From Asaia bogorensis (GTDB lineage Bacteria > Pseudomonadota > Alphaproteobacteria > Acetobacterales > Acetobacteraceae), in NCBI GenBank assembly GCA_945868845.1, contig CAMBMS010000004.1, positions 1 through 64,000 on the forward strand: 64,000 bases of DNA, written 5' to 3'. Position numbers and translations under genes: made by a program. The notes beneath the pieces are model-generated. The model did no database searches, was not told the origin of the DNA, and was given only the letters and a program-made list of their open reading frames with translations. Shown here piece after piece: positions 36,040-48,207 of the stretch (position 1 is its first letter; every line of letters starts with the position of its first letter).

Positions 36040-37431
36040 ATGCACGGAACTGGACCTGATCGCTCCGGCACGCCCCGCGCGCCCCTTCCCGCCACTCCGG
36101 CGCGACTCGGTCGTCGGGCGGCCCTGCTCGGCGCGGCTCTTGGCGGCCTGTCCGGCTGCAGCATCTGGGATGGATGGTTTGGCGAAAATAAACCCCTGCT
36201 GCGCGGCAAGCGTGAGGCGATCATGGTGACAAGGCGCGGCATGAGCGTCGATGAAGGCGGCGATCGCCGCATCACCCTGCCGCCGCCGGTCCGTAACGCC
36301 GGCTGGCCACAAGCCGGCGGAAATCCGGCGCATCTGATGGGCCATCTTGTTGCGTCCGAACGTCTGGCGCGTAGCTGGAGTTCGGGTATCGGCGCAGGTG
36401 GCGGCTATCGGCGCAAGATCCTGGCACAACCGGTCGCGGCCGATGGCCTAGTCTATGCCATGGACTCTGACGCCGTGGTGACCGCGTTTGACATCGCCTT
36501 CGGCAACCGCGTCTGGCGGGTTGATACCAAGAACGAGAAGGCTGACAGCACCAATATCGGCGGCGGCATGGCGATCGCCGATGGCGTGCTGTACGGCGTG
36601 AACGGCCTGGCGGAGCTGGTGGCGCTGGATGCCAAGACCGGCAAGCTGCGCTACCGCAAATCCGTCCCCGCCCCGGCGCGATCTGCGCCCACGGTCGCGG
36701 ATGGGCGGCTGTTCTTCACCACCATCGATGATCGCCTGCTGGCCATGGCCACCGATGATGGTCGTCAGCTCTGGAGCTATCAGGGCCGCACACCGCAAAC
36801 CGCGGTAATGGGGCAGGCGGCGCCGGCCTATGCGGATGGCATTGTCGTCGCCGGGTTCGGGTCCGGCGACCTGGTAGCCTTGCGCGCGGAATCTGGTGGC
36901 ATCGCCTGGTCGGATGGGCTGGGCGAGACACGGGCGCGGACATCCATCGCTGATCTCTCCGCCATTCGCGGCTTGCCGGTGATCCATAACAACCGCGTCT
37001 TTGCCATCAGCGCCGGCGGCCTGACTGTGGCGCTCGATCTGCGCTCCGGGCGGCGTTTGTGGGAACGCGAGGTCGGCGGGTCGGAAACCCCTTGGCTCGC
37101 AGGCGATTGGATGTTCGTGGTTTCGAGCGAGCAGCAGCTGGCGGCGATCAATGCAACAGATGGCCGCATCGCCTGGGTCACAGATTTGCCGCGCTGGGAA
37201 GACGAGGAAAAAAGCAAGGCTCCGATCCACTGGGTCGGCCCTGTCCTGGCCGGGGACCGGCTGATCGTTGCCTGTTCGGGTGGCAGGCAGGAAGCCTTCG
37301 CCGTCAGCCCCTACAGCGGTAAGATCCTTGGTCGGCAGTCGCTGCCAGGAAATGCTTCACTGGCACCGATCATGGCCGCCGGGACGATGTTTCAGATCAC
37401 CGACGACGCCAGCTTGCTGGCGTTACGCTAA
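36040..37431 (+). CDS. bamB: Outer-membrane assembly lipoprotein BamB (PQQ-like beta-propeller)
   Basis: 463 residues. The N-terminus carries a twin-Arg-like LGRRAALLGAALGG and the lipobox LSGC (lipidated Cys40). The rest is an eight-bladed propeller of PQQ-like repeats such as LVYAMDSDAVVTAFDIAFGNRVW, LVALDAKTGKLRYRK, LAMATDDGRQLWSY and LAAINATDGRIAW. BamB helps BamA insert beta-barrel proteins in the outer membrane. A second in-frame ATG occurs later, but the lipobox requires this start. It lies between the yfgM-like gene and der. Confidence 0.9.
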   Translation: MHGTGPDRSGTPRAPLPATPARLGRRAALLGAALGGLSGCSIWDGWFGENKPLLRGKREAIMVTRRGMSVDEGGDRRITLPPPVRNAGWPQAGGNPAHLMGHLVASERLARSWSSGIGAGGGYRRKILAQPVAADGLVYAMDSDAVVTAFDIAFGNRVWRVDTKNEKADSTNIGGGMAIADGVLYGVNGLAELVALDAKTGKLRYRKSVPAPARSAPTVADGRLFFTTIDDRLLAMATDDGRQLWSYQGRTPQTAVMGQAAPAYADGIVVAGFGSGDLVALRAESGGIAWSDGLGETRARTSIADLSAIRGLPVIHNNRVFAISAGGLTVALDLRSGRRLWEREVGGSETPWLAGDWMFVVSSEQQLAAINATDGRIAWVTDLPRWEDEEKSKAPIHWVGPVLAGDRLIVACSGGRQEAFAVSPYSGKILGRQSLPGNASLAPIMAAGTMFQITDDASLLALR

Positions 37432-37448
37432 TTTCTACCACGCTCCCC

Positions 37449-38783
37449 GTGGTGGTGATTGCCGGACGGCCCAATGTGGGGAAATCCACCTTGTTCAACC
37501 GCCTTGCGGGCCGTCGCTTCGCGCTGGTCGCAGACACGCCGGGGGTGACGCGAGATGCCAAGGACGCGGAGGCCTTGCTGCGCGGGCGGAAGGTGCGGCT
37601 GGTCGATACCGCCGGACTGGAGGAAGCTGCGCCAGAGTCCCTTAGCGGACGCATGCGCGCCGGCGCGCTGCATGCCGTGTCGCAGGCAGATGTGGTGCTG
37701 TTCGTCGTCGATGCCCGGGCTGGGCTGGCGCCGGCCGATCGGCACTTTGCGAGTTGGCTGCGCCGGCAGGGTAAGCCCGTGCTGCTGGTCGCCAACAAGG
37801 CCGAAGGCCGCGCGGCCAGTTCTTCCATCCTCGACGCCTATGAACTCGGCCTAGGCGATCCGGTCGGTGTCTCTGCCGAGCATGGTGAGGGCATCGCCGA
37901 TTTGATGAGCGAGATTGCCGCCCTGCTGCCCGATCCGGCGGAATCCAACGCCGATGAGCAAGAGACCGAGCGGCCACTGAAATTGGCCATCGTCGGCCGC
38001 CCAAATGCCGGAAAATCCACGTTGATCAACCGCCTGCTCGGCGCCAACAAAATGCTGACCGGGCCAGAGCCTGGCATCACGCGCGATTCCATCGCCACGC
38101 GGTTCACCGATGCCGAGGGCAGGGTCGTGGAGCTGGTGGACACGGCTGGGCTGCGCCGGCGCGCGCGCATCGAAGCGCCGCTGGAAAAAATGTCTGCCTC
38201 CTCCGCGATTGAGGCACTTAAGATGGCGGAGGTGGTGGTGCTCACCGCTGATGCGACCGAGGTGATCCATGATCAGGATCTGACGATCGCCAAGCTGATC
38301 GAGCGCGAGGGCCGTGCCTGTGTCATCGCGCTGAATAAATGGGACGCGGTGATGGACCGCAACCTCGCCCGCAAGGCGGTGGCAGACCGGCTGGAAACTT
38401 CGCTGGCGCAGATGAAGGAGATTTCGGTGGTGACGCTCTCGGCGCTGACCGGCGCTGGGGTCGATCGCCTGCTGCCGGCGGTGCGTGCCGCGCATGCCGT
38501 TTGGAACACGCGCATTCCTACCGGCGCGCTGAATCGCTGGTTCGATGTGACGCTGGAACGCCATCCGCCGCCCCTGGTGGATGGGCGGCGTCTGAAACTG
38601 CGTTATATCACGCAAGCGAAGGCCCGCCCGCCGACCTTCGTGTTATTCGGCACTCGTGCCGAACAACTGCCGCAGGATTACCAGCGCTATCTGGTGAATT
38701 CGCTGCGCCAGACATTTTCCCTGCCTGGCACGCCGATCCGGCTGCAATTGCGCGGCACGAAAAACCCGTACGCTGACGATTAA
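37449..38783 (+). CDS. der: Ribosome-assembly GTPase Der (EngA)
   Basis: 444 residues with two GTPase domains. Domain 1 has G1 GRPNVGKST (6-14), DTPGVTRD, DTAGL and NKAE. Domain 2 has GRPNAGKST (183-191), PGITRDS, DTAGLRRRARI and NKWD, then a KH-like C-terminus ending TKNPYADD. Der acts in maturation of the 50S subunit. The start is a GTG in a run of GTGs right after the bamB stop, and no clear ribosome-binding box is seen, so it may be translated by coupling; the exact codon is uncertain by one or two residues. Confidence 0.95.
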   Translation: MVVIAGRPNVGKSTLFNRLAGRRFALVADTPGVTRDAKDAEALLRGRKVRLVDTAGLEEAAPESLSGRMRAGALHAVSQADVVLFVVDARAGLAPADRHFASWLRRQGKPVLLVANKAEGRAASSSILDAYELGLGDPVGVSAEHGEGIADLMSEIAALLPDPAESNADEQETERPLKLAIVGRPNAGKSTLINRLLGANKMLTGPEPGITRDSIATRFTDAEGRVVELVDTAGLRRRARIEAPLEKMSASSAIEALKMAEVVVLTADATEVIHDQDLTIAKLIEREGRACVIALNKWDAVMDRNLARKAVADRLETSLAQMKEISVVTLSALTGAGVDRLLPAVRAAHAVWNTRIPTGALNRWFDVTLERHPPPLVDGRRLKLRYITQAKARPPTFVLFGTRAEQLPQDYQRYLVNSLRQTFSLPGTPIRLQLRGTKNPYADD

Positions 38784-39312
38784 TCTAGTGTTACCTTGAT
38801 GAATGACCAATTCTGTTGCCGTGAGGGCAGGATAGGCATTTAACGGGCCCTTCTTCAAAGACAGGAAAGATCTCCGTCAGCTGGACCCGGCTGTCCTGCC
38901 GGTGTTTGGCCGCCAACGCGGTGCGCCTCCAACAGCACGTTCTGGCCTACAGCCTCCCCAACTTCCTCCGCACCCTGGCAACACCGGAGCAGATCAGGGA
39001 GCTCTCGCTGAGCTACTTCCAGATCCTTTGGCAGATTTCGGGGTGCCACACTCTGATGGGAGTGGATCACAACCATCCTCATCGGCAGCTGGATGTCTCG
39101 AATCGCGAGAATGCCCGAGTTTGGTGTGAGTGGGTCCAGGCTCCCTGGACCTCCTTCCATCATCACCCAATGAATGGGTTCTCAGGCGCTATGCGCCGTC
39201 CTTCCTTCCAGCAGGCCCTGCTCATCGGGCCTCTGGTTCCGGCAGCGAATCCCCCACCGCCGCAACCCACCGCGCATGGACGTCCCCGGTGCAGTCCGGC
39301 ATGCTCGGGGCC
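38784..39312. other. Gap holding an IS1380 tail and otherwise no gene
   Basis: Besides the transposase fragment at 38858-39011, no frame in this 529-bp stretch resembles a protein. The MFS frame is open upstream of its true start to 39130, but that part does not look like protein. Confidence 0.4.
38858..39011 (+). pseudogene. IS1380-family transposase, C-terminal fragment
   Basis: The plus strand reads SWTRLSCRCLAANAVRLQQH, then VLAYSLPNFLRTLATPEQI and RELSLSYFQ. This matches the C-terminal part of IS1380 transposases (family pattern W-T-R-L-S-C-R-x6-N-x-V-R-L-Q). There is no start and no catalytic core. It is the complementary end to the N-terminal piece at 3864-4154, 35 kb away and in the other orientation. 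Confidence 0.72.
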
Positions 39313-40458
39313 ATGAATCGCCGCCTGGCTCTGGTCCTGGGATGCACGCAGACTTTGGCCTGGGCCACCAGTTTCTACATGCCGACTGTGCTTGCCCCGA
39401 CCGTCGCGCGCGCGCTCGACGTGTCGACCACCGCCTTGCTTGGGGGCTTCACCTGGGCCTTACTGCTGGCCGCTCTCCTCGCCCCCGTTGTCGGGCGCTG
39501 GATCGACCGGCATGGCGGGCGGGATGTGCTGGTCCTTAGCTCGTTTATCCTCGCGCTGGGCCTGGTGGTGATGGCTAGCGTGCCGAACCTGATGGGTTGG
39601 TATCTTGGCTGGACGATCGAGGGGCTGGGCATGGCGCTCGGCCTGTATGACGCCGCCTTCGCCACGATCGGGCGCCTGCTGGGCAGCGCGGCGCGGCCCT
39701 GCATCGTTGGCGTGACCCTGATCGCTGGCTTTGCCAGCACGCTGGGCTGGCCGATGGGCGTGGCTCTGGAGGAAGCGGTGGGCTGGCGGGCGACATTGTT
39801 CGTCTTTGCCGCCATCAATGCGCTGATCAACCTGCCCTGTGTGCTGCTGCTGGTGCCACGCGCCATCCCGCCGTACCCGCCCGCCCCGGCCGAGAGCATT
39901 TCGCCGCACCGCCTGGGTGTGTCGCTGATCCTGCTGTCGGTCTTCCTCAGCATACGCGAGGCGATCGGCGGAGTGTTTGCCCTGCATGTGCTGGTGCTGT
40001 TCCAGGGTATCGGTCTGAGCGTGGCGGCGGCGGTGGCGACGGCGGCACTGATGGGGCCTTCGCAGGTGTTTGGGCGGATCCTGGAATGGGGGTTCAAGGG
40101 CCGGTTAAACCCGCTGGTGGCCTCGCTGCTGGGGGCGTTGCTGCTGCCGCTTGGTGTGGTGGCGCTGTTCCTGGGCGGGCCGGCGCCGGTCTTCATAGTA
40201 CTTTACGGCATGAGCAACGGCATCCTGACGATCAGTCGAGGCACCTTGCCGCTCTATCTGTTCGGTCCGCACGGTTATGCCAGCCGACTTGGTCTGCTAG
40301 CCCTGCCGCAAATGCTCTGCAAGGCGCTGGCGCCGACTCTGGTTGCGCCGCTGGTGGTGGAATGGCCGGCGGAGAATATTTTTATCGGCATGGGTGTGCT
40401 GGCGGCGCTAGCCATGCTGTGCCTGCTGCCATTGCGGCGGGGCCCTGGGGGCGACTGA
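39313..40458 (+). CDS. MFS transporter (12-TMS)
   Basis: 381 residues from MNRRLALVLG. Hydrophobic segments repeat along the whole chain: TMS1 WATSFYMPTVLAPTVARAL, motif A-like GRWIDRHGGRDVLVLS after TMS2, and about twelve spans in all. It belongs to the group of small MFS proteins with a conserved Thr-x-Tyr-Met-P in TMS1, of unknown substrate. The longer upstream frame is not protein-like. Confidence 0.82.
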   Translation: MNRRLALVLGCTQTLAWATSFYMPTVLAPTVARALDVSTTALLGGFTWALLLAALLAPVVGRWIDRHGGRDVLVLSSFILALGLVVMASVPNLMGWYLGWTIEGLGMALGLYDAAFATIGRLLGSAARPCIVGVTLIAGFASTLGWPMGVALEEAVGWRATLFVFAAINALINLPCVLLLVPRAIPPYPPAPAESISPHRLGVSLILLSVFLSIREAIGGVFALHVLVLFQGIGLSVAAAVATAALMGPSQVFGRILEWGFKGRLNPLVASLLGALLLPLGVVALFLGGPAPVFIVLYGMSNGILTISRGTLPLYLFGPHGYASRLGLLALPQMLCKALAPTLVAPLVVEWPAENIFIGMGVLAALAMLCLLPLRRGPGGD

Positions 40459-40480
40459 AATTTGCTGCGCAGAGGACGGA

Positions 40481-40702
40481 TCAGTCGGCTGCCCTGCGCG
40501 CGGTGCGGGCTTCCGCTAGCAGGCAAAGGATTTCAAACACCATCGAGGCGGTGTTGAAGCTGGTCAAGGTGCCGGCATCGAAGGACGGCTCCATCTCCGC
40601 CAGATCGTCCCCGATGAAATCGAGGCTGCGCAGCGCGCGTAGCGGGCGCAGGGCCTCCAACATCGTGATCCCGCCGGCCTACGGCGTGCCCGTGCCGGGC
40701 GC
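40481..40702 (-). pseudogene. Agmatinase/arginase-family C-terminal fragment
   Basis: The minus strand reads APGTGTP, a stop, then AGGITMLEALRPLRALRSLDFIGDDLAEMEPSFDAGTLT and MVFEILCLLAEA. This is the end of an ureohydrolase (family pattern D-P-x-x-A-P-G-T-G-T-P...GG). The metal-binding part upstream is missing and two stops precede the fragment. Not functional. Confidence 0.7.
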
Positions 40703-40851
40703 CTATCAGTGCGCCCCCCAGCCCGATCGCATCCTGTCTCGCCGCGATCGCCTCGATGACTGCGAACCGTACGATATTAATGATATTAATCTTGCCCCTG
40801 AAGAACGCCTCCCAAGACTGCATGTGTTTCATCAGTTTTGGAGGAGCGGAC

Positions 40852-41097
40852 ATGACGGGGATTTTGCAGGCGCGCTACACGCTGGAGTTCAAGCGGGAGG
40901 CGGTTTGGCTGGTGCGTGGGGGTCGACCACTACCCTCGGTTGCGCGAGGTCTTGGCGTCTCCCCACAATCGATTGACAACTGGGTGAAAGCGGATGCCGT
41001 CGGTGGTCTGAAGGAAGCCAAGGGCAAGCCGGTGAATGCAGATCAGATGGAGATTGCTCGGCTGAAGGCGGTGCCCGGCATCACCATCGCACCATAG
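40852..41097 (+). pseudogene. IS3-family OrfA (helix-turn-helix) truncated
   Basis: MTGILQARYTLEFKREAVWL, then SVARGLGVSPQSIDNWVKA and MEIARL is the OrfA of an IS3-type element. GGAGGAG lies 8 bases before the ATG. Similarity ends at about codon 72; the remaining residues are unrelated, and no OrfB follows. The element lies between two other gene fragments. Confidence 0.78.
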
Positions 41098-41156
41098 ACC
41101 GGCTCGCGGGCCGGCCAGCCCGAGCGGGGCGACGCGTGCGGCGTGGCGCTTGCCGC

Positions 41157-41321
41157 GCCCCCGTCCAGCCAAAACCCAGCCGGCAATAGTGCGATCATTA
41201 CGATCACGGTGCTGAGGCTGAGCGCAATGTCGATCTGCGCCTAGCCCCAGCCCGGGGCGCCCGAATGGGCGGCGATGCAGGGACCGAAGCCGGTTTGCAG
41301 GGCGGCGATCAGGACGTTCAA
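41157..41321 (-). pseudogene. MFS transporter N-terminal fragment
   Basis: LNVLIAALQTGFGPCIAAHSG, then GWG-stop-AQIDIALSLSTVIVMIALLPAGFWLDGG matches the first two or three spans of an MFS group with the block ADVQTGFGPFIAVYL-x-GWTQVQIG. The stop replaces the Gln in that block. Only about 55 codons remain. Confidence 0.62.
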
Positions 41322-41447
41322 CGCATCAAGATGCGGGCTGCTCTACATAATCCGGTCCAACAGAGGGCGTGAGCCGGCGAAAGGCAGGTCTGGGCGCTAT
41401 CCCGACCCTCCTTTTGGCACGCCATGCTCCATGGAGCTCGGCCTAAG

Positions 41448-42638
41448 TTAAAACCCCGTGCGTGTTATTCCCGGCACATAATTTTTGTACGGAAATTCTT
41501 CAAAATATTGCCGATAACCCTTGCCGCTCATGTCGCGATAGGGGCGGTTGCGCAACCCCTCTACATCGAGGTCGATGCCATGCCCGGGCGTAGTGGGAAG
41601 TTCGGCGAAGCTGCCATCGATGATGATGGGATTGATGGCGATCGCGTCGCATGCGGGTTTCAGATTGACGAAACATTCGGCGATATAGAAATTCGGGATT
41701 ACCGCCGAGACAGCGATCGTCGCGGCGAGACCGACGAGGGTAGAATTATAGTTGTGCGGCGCGATGGCGACGCCATGTGGGACGGCCATGGCGGCGATAT
41801 CAAGCATGGCGGAAAGCCCACCGCAATTCGCGATGTCAGGGTTAAGAATATCGGCGGCGCGTGCCGCCAAGCATTGCGCGAAGGCTTCCCGTGAATACAT
41901 CGCCTCCCCCGTCACGATCGGTACGTTAACGTTCTGACGTACCTCCGCGACGAGAGCGATATTATCACCCAGGCAGGGTTCCTCGTACCAGCCGATATCG
42001 AATTCCTCCAGGCGCTTGCCGATGCGGATGGCATGCATCGGGGCAAGCCGGCGATGCACTTCTACCAGTAGGCCGAATTCTGGACCGAGGGCGGCGCGCA
42101 TAGCGCGCACATAGTTCACCACATGGTCTTCGTCCTCGCGGTGAATAAAGCTGCGCCACGGACCGGGGAACGGATCCCATTTCAAGGCCGTGTAGCCGAC
42201 TTCCTTGATTTTCAACGCGCGCTCGACATTGGCCTCGATCGAGGCCGCTCCATCGGACCAGCCATTGGCGTACACTTTGACCCGTTCGCGCGACGCGCCG
42301 CCGATGAGATTATAGAGCGGCATGCCGGCGCGCTTCGCCAGAGCGTCCCACAGCGCGATCTCGATGCTCGACCAGGCCGACATCAAATCCAGCGAGGCCC
42401 GGCGGATGGCGAAATCCTCAAAAATCATCTGTGCGGTGTGGCGGATGGAAAAGCAGGAGCGGCCGATGATATATTTCGCCATCGCCTGCACGCAGGCTTG
42501 GATGACGGGTTCCTTGCCGGGAGAGACATAGGCCTCCCCCCAGCCATAAATGCCGTCCGCCATCTCCACGCGGACAAAGAGCAGGTTCTTGGCGACCCCG
42601 GGGTCGAACAGGAAGCTTTCGATGCGGGCTATTTTCAT
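41448..42638 (-). CDS. Mandelate racemase/muconate-lactonizing-type sugar-acid dehydratase (enolase superfamily)
   Basis: 396 residues. Metal ligands are Glu193 (LLVEVHRR), Glu219 or Glu220 (WYEEP) and Glu245 (VTGEAMYS). His195 sits two residues after the first ligand and another His lies in IAPHNYN (about 295). This E-x-H pattern is that of the galactonate/mannonate dehydratase-like (GalD/ManD) subgroup rather than the KxK mandelate racemase type. Likely reaction: dehydration of an aldonic or uronic acid to a 2-keto-3-deoxy acid (inference). It is divergent from the LLM oxidoreductase at 42697. Complete, with ATG start. Confidence 0.87.
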   Translation of the reverse strand: MKIARIESFLFDPGVAKNLLFVRVEMADGIYGWGEAYVSPGKEPVIQACVQAMAKYIIGRSCFSIRHTAQMIFEDFAIRRASLDLMSAWSSIEIALWDALAKRAGMPLYNLIGGASRERVKVYANGWSDGAASIEANVERALKIKEVGYTALKWDPFPGPWRSFIHREDEDHVVNYVRAMRAALGPEFGLLVEVHRRLAPMHAIRIGKRLEEFDIGWYEEPCLGDNIALVAEVRQNVNVPIVTGEAMYSREAFAQCLAARAADILNPDIANCGGLSAMLDIAAMAVPHGVAIAPHNYNSTLVGLAATIAVSAVIPNFYIAECFVNLKPACDAIAINPIIIDGSFAELPTTPGHGIDLDVEGLRNRPYRDMSGKGYRQYFEEFPYKNYVPGITRTGF

Positions 42639-42696
42639 AATGGTTTTCCTTGGCTCGTCTTCGCACTACTCTAGGACCGAAATCCAGGAGGAAAAA

Positions 42697-43551
42697 ATGC
42701 ATTTTGGCGCCTCGATGTTCTTCACCGATTATTCCATGACCCCGCAGGCGCTGGCCAAGGCGCTAGAAGAGCGCGGCTTCGAATCCGTCTGGGCGCCAGA
42801 GCATTCGCATATTCCGACCTCCCGCAAGACGCCGTTCATCTTCGGCGGCGCATTGCCGAAGAAATATTACGACGCGATGGACCCATTCGTGACCCTGACG
42901 GCGGCGGCGCTGGCGACCACAACATTGAAGATCGGCACTGGCGTCTGCCTGCTCAATCAGCGCGATCCGATCCAGACGGCCAAATCGGTGGCATCGATCG
43001 ACCAGGTTTCGGGAGGGCGCTTCATCTTTGGCATCGGCAATGGCTGGAACCAGGATGAGATGGAAAACCATGGCACAGTGTTTGAGAGCCGCCACCAGTT
43101 GGTACGAGAACGCATCGAGGCGATGAAGGAGATCTGGACCAAGTCAAAGGCCGAATATCATGGTGACTTCGTGAAATTCGACCCGATGATGGCCTGGCCG
43201 AAGCCGGTGCAGAAACCATATCCGCCGATCCTGGTCGGCGGAGCCTTCCCCTATTCCGCGCGCCGGGCCATTCGCTATGCCGATGGCTGGATGCCGCAGC
43301 TGACGGCGAAGATGCAAGTTCCGTTTAACGAACAAATCCCGCGCTTTCGCCAGATGGCAGCTGAGGCGGGGCGCGATCCGGCGACGCTGCCCGTCAGCTG
43401 CTGGGGACGCATGCCGGTGTATGATGAAATCGCCGGCTACTGCGATCTGGGGGTGGAACGGGTGTGTACGAGTCTCGATAGCGACACGACGGATAAAATC
43501 GTGCCCGTGCTGGATAATTGGGCCGAGCTAATCCGCCGCATCAACGGGTGA
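42697..43551 (+). CDS. LLM-class flavin/F420-dependent oxidoreductase
   Basis: 284 residues, TIM-barrel luciferase-like fold. The start MHFGASMFFTDYSM has AGGAGG (42686-42691) 5 bases upstream, one of the best ribosome-binding sites in the window. It has the blocks ALEERGFESVWAPEHSHIP, LATTTLKIGTGVCLLNQRDPIQTAKSVASIDQVSGGRFIFGIGNGWNQDEMENHG and PYPPILVGGAFPYSARRAI. Members of this TIGR03619-like group are commonly called F420-dependent, but the cofactor (F420 or FMN) cannot be told here. It shares a promoter region with the dehydratase gene on the other strand. Confidence 0.87.
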   Translation: MHFGASMFFTDYSMTPQALAKALEERGFESVWAPEHSHIPTSRKTPFIFGGALPKKYYDAMDPFVTLTAAALATTTLKIGTGVCLLNQRDPIQTAKSVASIDQVSGGRFIFGIGNGWNQDEMENHGTVFESRHQLVRERIEAMKEIWTKSKAEYHGDFVKFDPMMAWPKPVQKPYPPILVGGAFPYSARRAIRYADGWMPQLTAKMQVPFNEQIPRFRQMAAEAGRDPATLPVSCWGRMPVYDEIAGYCDLGVERVCTSLDSDTTDKIVPVLDNWAELIRRING

Positions 43552-43590
43552 CGCGCCCCGGCCCTTCTGCCCCGCCTCCGACCGCTTAGT

Positions 43591-43902
43591 TCAGATCCGT
43601 AGTGCGGCGATCGTGTCGGTGAGAGTTTTGCGTACGCGTTCGTCGGCGGCGCCGGCTTGTTCGATGATTTGGCGGATGGGGCAGACGCGGGTTTCCTTCG
43701 TGTCCAGTTGGCGCAGCAGGCAGGGATGCAGTGCGTCGCCCCTGGGTGCGGCGCCCAGGTTGCAGTGCAGCCGTTTCTAATTGCGTTCCGCACCTTTGAG
43801 GTCTTTTTACGCCCGGCTGACATTGGCGTTGCGTTGGGCGGCCTCCTGGCGCAGAGCGGCGATCTATTCCAGCGCCGTCCGCGCCGTTGCGGGCAAAGTC
43901 TC
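43591..43902 (-). pseudogene. Fragment of a coiled-coil/Cys-containing protein with three in-frame stops
   Basis: One continuous minus-strand frame reads ETLPATARTALE, stop, IAALRQEAAQRNANVSRA, stop, KDLKGAERN, stop, KRLHCNLGAAPRGDALHPC, then LLRQLDTKETRVCPIRQIIEQ and ends ALRI. The three stops (TAG, TAA, TAG) each differ by one base from a Gln codon. The remaining pattern is natural: a helical coiled coil then a Cys-rich end. I do not recognise the family. The N-terminus is missing. Confidence 0.5.
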
Positions 43903-43904
43903 AG

Positions 43905-43953
43905 AGGGCGTCACCCCTTAGCGGGGTTCGGGGCAGAACCCCGACCTTGCTTT
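43905..43953. repeat. GGGGCAGAACCCC intergenic element (copy c)
   Basis: GGGTTCGGGGCAGAACCCCGACCTTGC has the same palindrome-plus-tail layout as copies b and d. A left part (GGGCGTCACCCCTTAGCGGGG) is also shared with copy d at 63289. Confidence 0.6.
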
Positions 43954-43993
43954 CATCAGATAATGCTCATCAATTTTTGATATTAGCCCCCGC

Positions 43994-45367
43994 CTATCCG
44001 TGGTGCCATTTTTTCCATGAGCCGGCATCGGGGCGTTCTAACCCCAGATTTTCCCGCAAGGTGCTGCCCGCATAGTCCTGGTGCACCAGGCCGCGGCGTT
44101 GCAGTTCCGGCACCACCATGGTGGCGAATTCCTCGTAGCCTCCGGGCACATGGCCGGCGGCTACGACGAAGCCATCGCAGGCGCGAGTCGTAAACCATTC
44201 CTCCATGCCGTCCGCCACGTCTTTCACGCTACCGACGAAACGGGGGTGGTCATGGAAGGTGCCGCGGCGGGTGATGTTGATGAAATCGCGCGGCGTGGGC
44301 AGGCGGTTGCCGAGTTCGCGCTTGATGCGATCGCGCATCCCCTGCACGCCGGTCCAGCTATCGATTTCCTCCTGCGTGAAGGGTTTATCGACCGGTTGCT
44401 TGGCGAAGTCGAAATTCAACACTTCTGAAAGTAAGGACAGGCTATCGATTTCCTTCGGCAGGCTGTCGATCAGGGCGGCTTTGTCCTCGGCCTCGGGGCG
44501 GGTCTCGGCGACGACCGGGTACACGCCGGCGCAGACAAAAACCTTTTCCGGATCGCGGTTGACCGCTGCCACCTGCTGTTTGAAGCTGGCATAGTCACGG
44601 CGGGATTGTTCGATGCCGTGATAGGCGACGAAGACGCATTCCGCCCAGCGCGCGGCGAATTTTTGCCCCCGCCCGCTCTGGCCGGCCTGAATGATCACCG
44701 GATGGCCCTGTTTCGAACGCGGTACGGTAAACGGCCCGCGCGAGTAGAAAAATTCGCCACGATGATCGAGGCGGTGGACTTTCTCTGGATGCGCGAACAG
44801 GCCGGTTTCCTTATCGGCAACGATGGCGTTGTCTTCCCAGCTGGCCCAATGACCCATGACGACTTCCATGAATTCATCGGCGCGATCATAGCGGCGGTCG
44901 TGATCCTTGTGCGATTCGTGACCCATGTTACGGGCCTCGCCATCGTTCATCGATGTCACGACGTTCCAACCCGCACGGCCATCGGTCATCAAGTCGAGCG
45001 TGGCGAAGATGCGGGCGATCTGGAACGGCTCAAAATAGGTAGTGGAGAAAGTGGACGCTAGGCCGAGTTTCTCGGTCGCCATGCCCATGCAGGTGAGGAT
45101 GGTGACCGGGTCCATCTTCACGCAGCGTATGCCGTTGGCCACCGTGGGGCCGTGATCGCCACCGAACAGGTCGGGCATCGCCAGGCGATCGTCGAAGAAG
45201 CCGAGATGAAACTTACCGTGTTCCAGCGCGCGGCCGATGCGGCGGTAATATTCGGCGCTGGTAAAATCCTGCGCCGCCTGCGGATGGCGCCATGATCCCA
45301 CAAAGTTGGTGCAGTTCTGGGCTTGAAGGAAGCCCACTAAGGTCATTTGCCGCACGTCGTTCTCCAA
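43994..45367 (-). CDS. NtaA/SnaA/DszA-family FMN-dependent monooxygenase (LLM class)
   Basis: 457 residues, the usual length of two-component monooxygenases that take FMNH2 from a separate reductase. It has the family opening FLQAQNCTNFVGSWRHP, the block GNVVTS-like GRAGWNVVTSMNDGEARN, and HPVIIQAGQSGRGQKFAARWAECVFV. Family substrates include nitrilotriacetate, EDTA, dibenzothiophene sulfone and alkylamines; none can be chosen here. It lies 23 bases after alaS on the same strand. No flavin reductase gene is adjacent. Confidence 0.88.
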   Translation of the reverse strand: MENDVRQMTLVGFLQAQNCTNFVGSWRHPQAAQDFTSAEYYRRIGRALEHGKFHLGFFDDRLAMPDLFGGDHGPTVANGIRCVKMDPVTILTCMGMATEKLGLASTFSTTYFEPFQIARIFATLDLMTDGRAGWNVVTSMNDGEARNMGHESHKDHDRRYDRADEFMEVVMGHWASWEDNAIVADKETGLFAHPEKVHRLDHRGEFFYSRGPFTVPRSKQGHPVIIQAGQSGRGQKFAARWAECVFVAYHGIEQSRRDYASFKQQVAAVNRDPEKVFVCAGVYPVVAETRPEAEDKAALIDSLPKEIDSLSLLSEVLNFDFAKQPVDKPFTQEEIDSWTGVQGMRDRIKRELGNRLPTPRDFINITRRGTFHDHPRFVGSVKDVADGMEEWFTTRACDGFVVAAGHVPGGYEEFATMVVPELQRRGLVHQDYAGSTLRENLGLERPDAGSWKKWHHG

Positions 45368-45390
45368 TCTTTCCTACACCCGCGATGCAA

Positions 45391-48030
<2,640 letters not shown>

Positions 48031-48207
48031 GGCGCGGTTTTTTCTCGTGTCCTTGAAGAAGACTAAGAATCACGAGGTAGCGCAGTCTCTGCCCGGAGTC
48101 ACGCCGGCTAGCGCGGGGGTCTGGGTCAGTTCGTTCGGCGTGACAAGACCCGCGTCCCGCTGTAACCCTGCGGAATTCGTGCTGTCGGATAGGATTTACC
48201 CACCCGT

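Noticed and set aside
36448-37230. 260-residue minus-strand frame within bamB.
   Set aside because: Antisense to a clear beta-propeller gene in high-GC DNA; no protein features.
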